The translations under genes were made by a program, and so were the position numbers. Shown here piece after piece: positions 16,711 to 22,618 of a stretch of 23,561 nucleotides of DNA. The notes beneath the pieces are model-generated. The model had not been told where the DNA came from and ran no database searches. It saw only the letters and a list, made by a program, of their open reading frames with translations. Source of the stretch: Bacteroidota bacterium (GTDB lineage: Bacteria > Bacteroidota > Ignavibacteria > Ignavibacteriales > Ignavibacteriaceae); the NCBI GenBank assembly GCA_023453665.1, contig JAEXTA010000092.1, positions 1 through 23,561 on the forward strand, given 5' to 3'. How positions within the stretch are numbered: the stretch's first letter is position 1; each line of letters starts with the position of its first letter.

Positions 16711-16845
16711 ATGAACTTCTTAGAATTTCTTGGTTTACTGTTCATTGTTGTTGTGGTTTTTAACATACTTATAGGTATCTGGGCGGTTATAACCGCATCT
16801 GGATCAAAGGAAGATGTTGAGGTATCTTCAAATCAATTGGTATAA
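16711..16845 (+). CDS. 44-residue single-pass membrane micropeptide
   Basis: This short ORF begins ATG at 16711, 5 nt after a strong Shine-Dalgarno (AAAGGAG, 16699-16705). It encodes 44 residues: a short N-terminus (MNFLEF), a very hydrophobic helix at about 7-30 with the runs LLFIVVVVFNILIGIW, and a polar acidic tail (KEDVEVSS) ending NQLV. No family is recognised. It lies 73 nt after ftsZ on the same strand, and no hairpin terminator is seen between them, so read-through from the dcw cluster is possible. The good ribosome site and clean membrane-helix profile support a real gene, but nothing in the sequence shows a function. Confidence 0.6.
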   Translation: MNFLEFLGLLFIVVVVFNILIGIWAVITASGSKEDVEVSSNQLV

Positions 16846-16890
16846 TTTTTTGAAGTGCCTTTGTATTTTTTGCAGAAGAATATGATTGAG

Positions 16891-17085
16891 TTATTCGTCA
16901 CTGAGTCTTGATTCGACAAAAATATTCTCATCTTCATCGACGGTGATAATTACTCTGTTGGGTCGGCAGCATATTCTGCAATCCTCAATAAAATCCTGTT
17001 TTCCGCTTACTGTCAGATCGATCCAAACGCTGTTCTCTCGTCCGCAATACTGGCACTTCCAGATTAATTCGTCATCGGTTCTCAT
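16891..17085 (-). CDS. CPXCG-type cysteine-rich small protein
   Basis: This 64-residue protein has two Cys pairs, WKCQYCGREN near the N-terminus and EDCRICCRPN in the middle, followed by an acidic strand (VDEDENIFVESR). The layout matches the CPXCG-motif cysteine-rich family (Cys_rich_CPXG), with Gln in place of Pro in the first motif. The cysteines presumably bind zinc; the family's function is unknown to me. The ATG start at 17085 places the first motif about nine residues in, as usual. It is transcribed towards ftsZ and the micropeptide, convergent with them, and has a promoter candidate at 17116-17143. Confidence 0.85.
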   Translation of the reverse strand: MRTDDELIWKCQYCGRENSVWIDLTVSGKQDFIEDCRICCRPNRVIITVDEDENIFVESRLSDE

Positions 17086-17115
17086 ATTACATATACTGTT
17101 ATTTTTTCTGATTAA

Positions 17116-17143
17116 AATTTATAATAGTATTAATTGAAGTCAA
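17116..17143 (-). promoter_or_regulatory. Candidate promoter of the CPXCG gene
   Basis: Read on the minus strand, TTGACT (17143-17138) is followed 16 nt later by TAAATT (17121-17116). The boxes end about 30 nt before the start codon at 17085. The match is reasonable but the background is AT-rich. Confidence 0.4.
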
Positions 17144-17288
17144 TTAAATTATCGTTACTATTTCTTAAATATTTAATCATTTGAATTGTCTTTGCTTATT
17201 CATTCTTAATTGGATAATTCAAACTGCTTGTGTTTCAGGAATAATTGTTAAATAAAATTTTGGAAACACTTGAATTTTATCTTTAAAA

Positions 17289-17318
17289 GCTATAAATAGC
17301 AGTGAACAAATGTTCACT
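17289..17318. repeat. Two abutting inverted repeats (possible operator)
   Basis: GCTAT-AA-ATAGC (17289-17300) is followed without a gap by AGTGAACA-AA-TGTTCACT (17301-17318). Each has perfect arms around an AA centre, and the centres are 15 bp apart. The second resembles operators bound by dimeric repressors. A run of eight T (17325-17332) follows on the plus strand, but 6 nt away, so a terminator is less likely. Confidence 0.6.
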
Positions 17319-17409
17319 ATGATGTTTTTTTTCTGATGAATCAGTTGCATGTGAGTTATAATATTTTTGTCAATTGGAATGTATAATACCTGAAGTAAGG
17401 TGCATTCAA

Positions 17410-17907
17410 TTATTTCATATTCACAAATTGTGTCGGAAAATTCAAATCCGCATCCTTGATCATTTGAATAACGGATTGCAGGTCATCAATTTTAGGAGCC
17501 TGAACTCTGATCTGCTCATCCTGTATTTGTGCGTTGACTTTTAGTTTTGAATCCTTGATCATCTTTGTAATTATTTTAGCATTTTCTTTTGAAATGCCAC
17601 TAAGAAGAGTAATTTTTTGTCTGATTCTTCCGCCGGAAGCTGTTTCCGGTTCTTCTAGTTTAAGTGCTTTTATCGATATTCCACGGCGTATGAATTTTGT
17701 CTGAAGAATATCGATACCAGCTTTTCGAGAATAGTCATCTTTCGTATTTATGTTTATGAGTTTGTCTTTTTTATTAAGTTCTATTTCAGTGTGCGAATCT
17801 TTGAGATCGTAGCGTTGCTGGATTTCTTTTAGTGCCTGATTAACGGCATTATCAGCTTCCTGCATATCTATCTCAGAGACGATATCGAATGAATGATTTT
17901 GTGCCAT
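17410..17907 (-). CDS. yajQ: YajQ family nucleotide-binding protein (UPF0234)
   Basis: The 165-residue protein matches the YajQ/UPF0234 family along its length: FDIVSEIDMQEADNAVNQA at the N-terminus, EIQQRYDLKDS, then the second half with GISKENAKIITKMIKDSKLK, VNAQIQDEQIRV and DDLQSVIQMIKDADLNFP before a short Phe-Val-Asn tail. YajQ proteins have two ferredoxin-like halves and bind nucleotides; some Xanthomonas and Pseudomonas members bind cyclic di-GMP and act as regulators. Whether this one does cannot be read from sequence. The start is supported by AAGG about 6 nt upstream. It is monocistronic on the minus strand as far as can be seen. Confidence 0.95.
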   Translation of the reverse strand: MAQNHSFDIVSEIDMQEADNAVNQALKEIQQRYDLKDSHTEIELNKKDKLININTKDDYSRKAGIDILQTKFIRRGISIKALKLEEPETASGGRIRQKITLLSGISKENAKIITKMIKDSKLKVNAQIQDEQIRVQAPKIDDLQSVIQMIKDADLNFPTQFVNMK

Positions 17908-18477
17908 CTTAAACCTTAAAATGTCTGTAAAAATTTATTGTAAACGTAAATTATCATGCTTTAATAATCAAGTTTGGGTTATTAACAGTTGTGGTAAATA
18001 AAAATAATAACATGAATGTTTATACTCACAATTAATAAGCGAAGCTTGATTTAATAATTTAATAATACTTTTTTTTTAGCTTAACACATAAGTACCAATT
18101 TAATTTCATGAAAGTTTATTAAATTTGTGTGGGCAAGAAAAAAGTCTCCGCAAATAAAAAAGACTTAAGAAGAACCCGAATAAATTTAGAAAAAATGTTT
18201 TTGGATGTGAGATCCGGAAATAAAATAAATTTGAAAATGATAATTAGCTACTGATTAGATGTTATAAGTTCCGCTATCCGAAGTTTTAAATTGATATTAT
18301 AAAAGTTGACAAAATGATTCAAAATCGTGTCATATTCTGAATCTTTAAATAAATAAATCTCAATATGGAACTTAGAATCTTTAATAAATTTTACTTAAAT
18401 GGCTCGCGAATGTGCTTTTGGCGTGGCATAGTTTTAGTCTTAATCAAATCAACATCTTTTGCACTTAATTAAAAAGA
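17908..18477. other. Divergent intergenic region, 570 bp
   Basis: This AT-rich divide separates yajQ (minus) from the sugar-phosphate transferase gene (plus). It contains a promoter candidate at 18306-18336 and, near the right end, a short GC-richer patch (about 18400-18432). Two tiny ORFs (from GTG at 18129, 41 codons, and from ATG at 18365, 35 codons) lack ribosome sites. I see no RNA gene, repeat array or decayed gene that can be supported. Confidence 0.6.
18306..18336 (+). promoter_or_regulatory. Candidate promoter of the polysaccharide unit
   Basis: TTGACA (18306-18311) is a perfect -35 box. CATATT (18331-18336) is a 4 of 6 match to the -10 box, at a long spacing of 19 bp. If used, the transcript would carry a leader of about 130 nt before the first gene. 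Confidence 0.35.
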
Positions 18478-19941
18478 ATGATAAAAACTATGCAGATCAT
18501 CAATATGAAAAAAACGCCTAAATACAAATACTTCTTCGGGATTGCAGATGTTCTGATCATCTTCCTTTCATTCGTCTTTTCAGTTTACGTATTAAGAATG
18601 GATGAGCAGTTGAGTTTTATAGATTTTATCATTGTATCACAGCCAATACTTTTAATATGTCTTCTTCTTTCATTCATTTTTATTTTCATCTTCCAGTTTA
18701 ACAGTCTTTACAGAATTAATATAATACTTACAAGAGCATCTCACTTTACAGGAATAATAAAAGCACTTTATTATGGTGCTTTGAACATAGTGCTTGTGTC
18801 GTTCCTGATAAAATCCACCAACCTTATTGATTCAAGATTAATAATCTTTACTTTTCTTTTAATTGCACTGCCAATGTTATACTTAGTGAGAGTAGAAATA
18901 TTACGCGGTTTGTATATAAGGCTGAAAAATAACCAGTTTAAGAGAAACGTAGTTATTATCGGTGATGGAAAAGCCGGTAAACTGCTTGCAACAAAATTAC
19001 TATTTGAAAATCCAATCGGTCTTGAGATAATAGGATTTGTTGATGACGATAAAATTAAAGGTGAAGAAATTGTAAGCGGCAAAAGAGTGTTAGGCAAGAT
19101 CAGTGAAATAAGAGATATCATTACTGACTACAAAATTGATGAAATACTAGTTGCAATTGATGATGATGGATATGAAAAACTACTTGAAACATTAGACCTT
19201 TGTAAAACACTAAATGTTACTGTACGACTTACATCAGAAATGTTTGATATCGTTGCCAGAAAAGTATCTACAGAAAGATATGCTGATATCCCTGTTCTTG
19301 ATGTATCACCTCACTATAACAATTCGGTTACACTTGCTTTAAAAAGAACCAGTGATATTGTCGCATCTGTTATTGGATTAATCATACTTTCACCATTGTT
19401 TATTCTTTTGACTCTGATAATAAAGACTACATCACCGGGGCCTGTCTTTTTTACACAAACACGTATTGGAAGAAATGGTACTCCGTTTAAGTTTTATAAA
19501 TTCCGATCTATGACTGTTTGTAAAGGTGAAGACGAAGAGAGAATGAAAAAGATGATCGAGTTTATGAAAAAGGGCGAAACTTCCGAAGGCAGTAAAGTAA
19601 TTAACTCAAACAGATTAACATGGATCGGTAAGTTCATAAGAAAAACCTCTCTTGATGAATTACCTCAATTGTTTAACGTAATAAAAGGTGATATGAGTCT
19701 CGTTGGTCCTCGCCCATGCCTTCCTTATGAATATGAAAATTATGACGAATGGCAGAAACGCAGAGTAAGTGTAATTCCTGGTTGTACAGGTGTATGGCAG
19801 GTTTGGGGAAGAAGTTCAGTATCATTCAAAGACTCTGTTGTACTTGATCTCTACTATATAAATAATATGTCACCATGGTTTGATCTTCAACTGATATTAC
19901 AAACAATACCGACGATGTTTTTCTCACGCGGCGGTAAATAA
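18478..19941 (+). CDS. Polyprenyl-phosphate sugar-1-phosphate transferase (WcaJ/CpsE type)
   Basis: This 487-residue enzyme starts a surface polysaccharide by moving a sugar 1-phosphate from a nucleotide sugar to undecaprenyl phosphate. Four or five hydrophobic helices span about 18-140. A Rossmann-like CoA_binding_3 domain follows (VVIIGDGKAGKLLATKLL, 158-175). The C-terminal Bac_transf domain begins after KRTSDIVASVIGLI with a re-entrant or transmembrane helix. It carries GPVFFTQTRIG, FKFYKFRSM, the catalytic Asp-Glu pair D393-E394 in SLDELPQLFNVIKGDMS, and LVGPRPCLPYE. Motifs of the large polytopic family are all intact. The sugar (glucose, galactose or another) cannot be told. In-frame ATGs at 18490 and 18505 are alternative starts; no strong ribosome site decides. 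Confidence 0.93.
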   Translation: MIKTMQIINMKKTPKYKYFFGIADVLIIFLSFVFSVYVLRMDEQLSFIDFIIVSQPILLICLLLSFIFIFIFQFNSLYRINIILTRASHFTGIIKALYYGALNIVLVSFLIKSTNLIDSRLIIFTFLLIALPMLYLVRVEILRGLYIRLKNNQFKRNVVIIGDGKAGKLLATKLLFENPIGLEIIGFVDDDKIKGEEIVSGKRVLGKISEIRDIITDYKIDEILVAIDDDGYEKLLETLDLCKTLNVTVRLTSEMFDIVARKVSTERYADIPVLDVSPHYNNSVTLALKRTSDIVASVIGLIILSPLFILLTLIIKTTSPGPVFFTQTRIGRNGTPFKFYKFRSMTVCKGEDEERMKKMIEFMKKGETSEGSKVINSNRLTWIGKFIRKTSLDELPQLFNVIKGDMSLVGPRPCLPYEYENYDEWQKRRVSVIPGCTGVWQVWGRSSVSFKDSVVLDLYYINNMSPWFDLQLILQTIPTMFFSRGGK

Positions 19942-19972
19942 ATTAAGTTTAATAATAAATCGTATTGGATAT

Positions 19973-19978
19973 AAGGAG
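19973..19978 (+). promoter_or_regulatory. Shine-Dalgarno of the dehydrogenase gene
   Basis: AAGGAG lies 8 nt before the ATG at 19987 and supports that start, which directly precedes the nucleotide-binding strand of the protein. Confidence 0.7.
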
Positions 19979-19986
19979 AATATAAA

Positions 19987-21006
19987 ATGAAAATTGGAGT
20001 ACTTGGGCTTGGATATTGGGGACCCAATCTGGTAAGAAATTTTTCGGCACAAAGCACTGTATCAAAAGTGATTGCCTGCGATCAAAGAGAAGAAAGGCTA
20101 AAGTTTATAAAAGATAAATTTCCAAGTGCTGAGCTTACTAATGATTGCAAAAACCTGTTTGACGGAGATACTGATGCGATCGTCATAGCTACTCCGGTTG
20201 ATTCACATTATAATTTTGCTAAAAGAGCGCTCGAAGCAGGTAAACACATTTGGGTAGAAAAACCATTTACTTCAAATTCACGTCAGGCTGAAGAACTTAT
20301 TGAACTAGCCGACAAAAAAAATCTAAAAATATTTGTAGATCACACTTTCATTTATACCGGCGCAGTTAGAAAAATGAAAGAAGTGGTTGAAAAGGGTGAA
20401 CTTGGTAAAATACTTTATTTCGATTCTGTAAGAATTAACCTTGGCTTATTTCAGAACGATGTAAACGTAATGTGGGATCTTGCTCCTCATGACCTCTCAA
20501 TTATGAATTATGTTATCAGCGATCATAAAGTAACCGGAGTATGTGCAACCGGAATTGCTAATTACAATGGTCATGAAAACATTGCTCATCTTTCACTTTA
20601 TTTTGATGATAATTGTTTTGCACATTTTCACGTTAACTGGACTTCACCGGTAAAAATCAGGCGAATGATGATCGGTGGAGACAAAAAGATGCTTGTTTTT
20701 GATGACATGGAAAATTTTGAAAAAATAAAAGTGTATGATTCAGGTGTGCAGATAAACACTGATGAAAAAAAATATGATGCATTGGTTCAATACAGAATCG
20801 GTGATATGTATTCACCCAAGGTTGCGCAAACTGAAGCATTAGCGCTTGCAGCTGATGAATTTATCAAATCCATCAAAGAAAACCGTCAGCCTTTAACGAG
20901 TGGATTGGACGGATTAATGGTTGTTAAAATTCTTGAAGCAAGCAACATCTCAATCAAAAATAAAGGCGAACTTGTTGAGATAAATTCTGATTTTATTCCT
21001 GCATAA
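19987..21006 (+). CDS. Gfo/Idh/MocA family sugar-nucleotide dehydrogenase
   Basis: This NAD(P)-dependent oxidoreductase has 339 residues. The Rossmann motif is GLGYWG (7-12). The family signature EKPF sits at 91-94 with the catalytic Lys92. The active-site segment is DVNVMWDLAPHDLSIMN, with D165 and H168-D169. This form, with NLGLFQNDVNVMWDLAPHDLS, is typical of members in polysaccharide clusters such as WlbA/WbpB-like 3-dehydrogenases of UDP-GlcNAc-derived uronic acids. The exact substrate is inference. A beta-helix acetyltransferase two genes downstream fits a pathway of 3-keto formation, transamination and N-acetylation, but no aminotransferase is in the window. Confidence 0.92.
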   Translation: MKIGVLGLGYWGPNLVRNFSAQSTVSKVIACDQREERLKFIKDKFPSAELTNDCKNLFDGDTDAIVIATPVDSHYNFAKRALEAGKHIWVEKPFTSNSRQAEELIELADKKNLKIFVDHTFIYTGAVRKMKEVVEKGELGKILYFDSVRINLGLFQNDVNVMWDLAPHDLSIMNYVISDHKVTGVCATGIANYNGHENIAHLSLYFDDNCFAHFHVNWTSPVKIRRMMIGGDKKMLVFDDMENFEKIKVYDSGVQINTDEKKYDALVQYRIGDMYSPKVAQTEALALAADEFIKSIKENRQPLTSGLDGLMVVKILEASNISIKNKGELVEINSDFIPA

Positions 21007-21051
21007 GTCACCAAATCAGTATTTGTGATTTACGGGAAATGCTGAGTTTAA

Positions 21052-21591
21052 ATGAACAGAAAATTAATATTTGTTTTGAGCGTAATTTTAGCAATTGGAT
21101 TGATCTCTGGTATAATACTAATTTCGGAAAGCCAGGAACCAAAACCTGAATATCAAATCACGGTTACTAATTCTAGTCTTGTTAACTTTAAGACATTTGA
21201 GTTTGATGTTTTGATTCAGGGAACTGAAGAACAATTTGAACTTACCGCATATCAATGTGCATTATTTGTATGGGAAAGATTAAAAGAGTCCGATACTTTA
21301 TCCTTTACATACATTGAAGGAACATCAGATCTGACAATCTTACCTCAAGCCGCGTTTAGCGTAGACAAATCTGGTGATCTTCCTGTAATTGCGTTTGCTT
21401 CTCTGCCAGGATCAGAAATTATAAACGGAGAGCAGAAAAAATTAGGAAGGTTTAGAATTACAAATTCAAAAGGATTTAAATCTGAGCCTATACTTGAATG
21501 GAGCTTTAAAGATCAGTTAAAAACTATTATAACAGGTAAATCTTTTCGGGATATTACTGTCAAATCACAACTTATCGTTACAGGAGAATAA
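21052..21591 (+). CDS. Membrane-anchored or secreted protein of unknown function
   Basis: I do not recognise this 179-residue protein. It starts with a signal-peptide or anchor-like segment (MNRKLIFVLSVILAIGLISG, 1-20), followed by an extracytoplasmic domain. That domain alternates short strands (YQITVTNSSLV, KTFEFDVLIQG, PVIAFASLPG, KLGRFRITNS) with a Gly/Asn-poor spacing reminiscent of cohesin-like beta sandwiches, including the 'LGRFRI' strand near the end. The cohesin resemblance is only impressionistic. The start has a weak ribosome site. It lies 45 nt after the dehydrogenase gene and ends 1 nt before the acetyltransferase start, so it belongs to the same transcript. Its presence between two sugar-nucleotide genes is unexpected. 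Confidence 0.75.
   Translation: MNRKLIFVLSVILAIGLISGIILISESQEPKPEYQITVTNSSLVNFKTFEFDVLIQGTEEQFELTAYQCALFVWERLKESDTLSFTYIEGTSDLTILPQAAFSVDKSGDLPVIAFASLPGSEIINGEQKKLGRFRITNSKGFKSEPILEWSFKDQLKTIITGKSFRDITVKSQLIVTGE
21582..21586 (+). promoter_or_regulatory. Shine-Dalgarno deciding the TTG start at 21593
   Basis: AGGAG lies inside the last codons of the preceding gene, 6 nt before TTG at 21593. The next in-frame methionine is far into the beta helix, so TTG must be the start. Confidence 0.75.
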
Positions 21592-21592
21592 A

Positions 21593-22060
21593 TTGGAAAA
21601 GAAAAATATTAATAATGTTAAACTTGGTAAGGACGTTAAAATATTTGATTTCGTTAATCTTTACGGATGTTCTATTGATGACAATACAAAAGTGGGCACA
21701 TTTGTAGAGATACAGAAAAATGCTTCAATAGGAAAGAATTGCAAGATTTCATCTCACACCTTTATTTGTGAAGGTGTGCATATTGAAGACAACGTTTTTG
21801 TCGGGCATAATGTAACATTTATTAATGACAAATATCCGCGTTCGACCAATTCAGATGGTTCGATGCAAAATGAAAGCGACTGGAAAGTTGAAGAAACTTT
21901 TATAAAGAAAGGTGCTTCTATTGGTTCATCATCTACAATTTTATGCGGAGTAACGGTGGGTGAGAATTCGATAATTGGCGCTGGTGCTGTCGTCACTAAA
22001 AACGTTCCGCCTAATTGCATCGCTGCAGGTGTTCCTGCTAAAGTGATTAAGAAACTTTAA
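21593..22060 (+). CDS. Hexapeptide-repeat N-acetyltransferase (WbpD/WlbB-like)
   Basis: This left-handed beta-helix acyltransferase has 155 residues. Repeating hexapeptides run from VKLGKDVKIFDF through ASIGKNCKI, VHIEDNVFVG, ASIGSSSTILCGVTVG and NSIIGAGAVVTKNVP, ending in the typical AAGVPAKVIKKL cap. The segment VGHNVTFINDKYPRSTNSDG (70-89) matches the family that N-acetylates UDP-3-amino sugars, such as WbpD/WlbB or QdtC-like enzymes; H72-N73 is at the active-site position. The donor is expected to be acetyl-CoA. The start is TTG, 1 nt after the previous stop. The final three codons and the stop form one arm of the terminator at 22051-22079. The family is secure; the substrate is inferred. 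Confidence 0.92.
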   Translation: MEKKNINNVKLGKDVKIFDFVNLYGCSIDDNTKVGTFVEIQKNASIGKNCKISSHTFICEGVHIEDNVFVGHNVTFINDKYPRSTNSDGSMQNESDWKVEETFIKKGASIGSSSTILCGVTVGENSIIGAGAVVTKNVPPNCIAAGVPAKVIKKL

Positions 22061-22079
22061 TGAACTAAAGTTTCATTTT
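22051..22079. terminator. Hairpin terminator overlapping a stop codon
   Basis: GAAACTTTA (22051-22059) pairs perfectly with TAAAGTTTC (22066-22074) across a 6-nt loop and is followed by ATTTT. The left arm contains the end of the acetyltransferase gene including most of its TAA. The convergent 71-residue gene ends at 22096 on the minus strand, so the hairpin may serve both. The stem is A/T-rich, so it may be moderate in strength. Confidence 0.65.
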
Positions 22080-22095
22080 CATTCAGTAGTATTCT

Positions 22096-22311
22096 TTAAG
22101 CGAACAGCAAAAAAATCATCGTTGTTAAAACAACAAAATAAGCTATAGCAAGATTCGCTTTAACTTTTCCACTGATTTTACTTTTACTAAGACTTGCAGA
22201 GCGGTAATCTTCATATCCAATTGAATTATTTTCAATATGGTTTTCAGTTAATACTGAAGAATTGAACAGATGACCGTTTTGTACTGTCTGGACTTTGTTT
22301 ATACTTAACAT
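22096..22311 (-). CDS. Small tail-anchored membrane protein, unknown function
   Basis: This 71-residue protein is polar for about 50 residues (Asn, Ser, Gln, Glu rich, with SKSKISGKVK) and ends in one hydrophobic helix (NLAIAYFVVLTTMIFLLFA) at the extreme C-terminus, a tail-anchored layout. No family is recognised. The ATG at 22311 is chosen because GGGAG (22324-22320) lies 8 nt upstream; an in-frame GTG three codons earlier overlaps that site and cannot use it. It stands alone between two convergent or tandem units, with a 7-bp inverted repeat about 170 bp upstream. Confidence 0.55.
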   Translation of the reverse strand: MLSINKVQTVQNGHLFNSSVLTENHIENNSIGYEDYRSASLSKSKISGKVKANLAIAYFVVLTTMIFLLFA

Positions 22312-22483
22312 CTTGCACACTCCCGATAGTTAACCAAAATACTTTTTTTGTGATGACTCGCTGAATACGTTTTTTCATACTCATTATCGAAAGAAAGTCT
22401 TGAGAGTTTAGTCCAGTTTATAAAATTCTTTCACTTATTAAGGTATAAGAAATGTGCCATTGTGTATTTCACTATAAAAAGCG

Positions 22484-22502
22484 GTTAAAAGGTCATTTTA
22501 AC
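22484..22502. repeat. Inverted repeat, 7-bp arms
   Basis: GTTAAAA and TTTTAAC flank a 5-nt centre (GGTCA). No T-run follows on either strand, so it is not a terminator. It could be an operator for the 71-residue gene or chance in AT-rich DNA. Confidence 0.4.
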
Positions 22503-22560
22503 ACTCATTATTACCGTTTCAGTAAATCTTGCTGTGGCTAATATTCTGCATATGTAAAAT

Positions 22561-22589
22561 AAAAGCCGGAAGTCAATCCGGCTTTTTTT
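22561..22589. terminator. Rho-independent terminator, bidirectional
   Basis: AAAAGCCGGA (22561-22570) pairs perfectly with TCCGGCTTTT (22577-22586) across AGTCAA, and T continues to 22589. On the minus strand the stem is followed by TTTTATTTTA-type sequence. It lies about 33 nt after the stop of the minus-strand surface-protein gene and should end that transcript. Confidence 0.88.
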
Positions 22590-22618
22590 ATAGGATAACT
22601 AAAATAAGTAAGTTTTAG

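Larger units (their letters stand above)
17086..17409. other. Non-coding stretch between yajQ and the CPXCG gene
   Basis: These 324 bp are AT-rich and show no credible ORF. Both flanking genes read leftwards, so this is the 3' side of yajQ and the 5' side of the CPXCG gene. It holds a promoter candidate near the CPXCG start and a pair of abutting palindromes at 17289-17318; nothing else stands out. Confidence 0.7.
22312..22618. other. Non-coding stretch with terminator and inverted repeat
   Basis: These 307 bp separate the two minus-strand genes. Besides the terminator at 22561-22589 and the inverted repeat at 22484-22502, they hold the ribosome site of the 71-residue gene. No convincing promoter or ORF is seen. 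Confidence 0.6.

Noticed and set aside
16826..16855. Terminator after the micropeptide (CTTCAAA ... TTTGAAG)
   Set aside because: The stem is 7 bp of mostly A/T with a 16-nt loop, and no T-run follows directly.
18129..18254. 41-codon GTG-initiated basic ORF
   Set aside because: No ribosome site, an in-frame stop just upstream, AT-rich composition and no recognisable family; likely chance.
18399..18416. Possible sigma-54 promoter (TGGCTCG ... TGTGC) before the sugar-phosphate transferase
   Set aside because: The GG and GC doublets are 11 nt apart rather than the strictly required 10, and the -12 element lacks TTGC. The nearby TGGCATAG also fails at the -12 position.
18361..18477. JUMPstart/ops element for the polysaccharide unit
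   Set aside because: GGCGTGGCATAG is only loosely similar to GGCGGTAG, and RfaH-type control is not expected outside gamma-proteobacteria.
21008..21028. Stem-loop with a bulged C between the dehydrogenase and the secreted protein genes
   Set aside because: The stem is A/T-rich, has no T-run, and is short enough to be chance in a 45-nt gap; no attenuation logic is visible.
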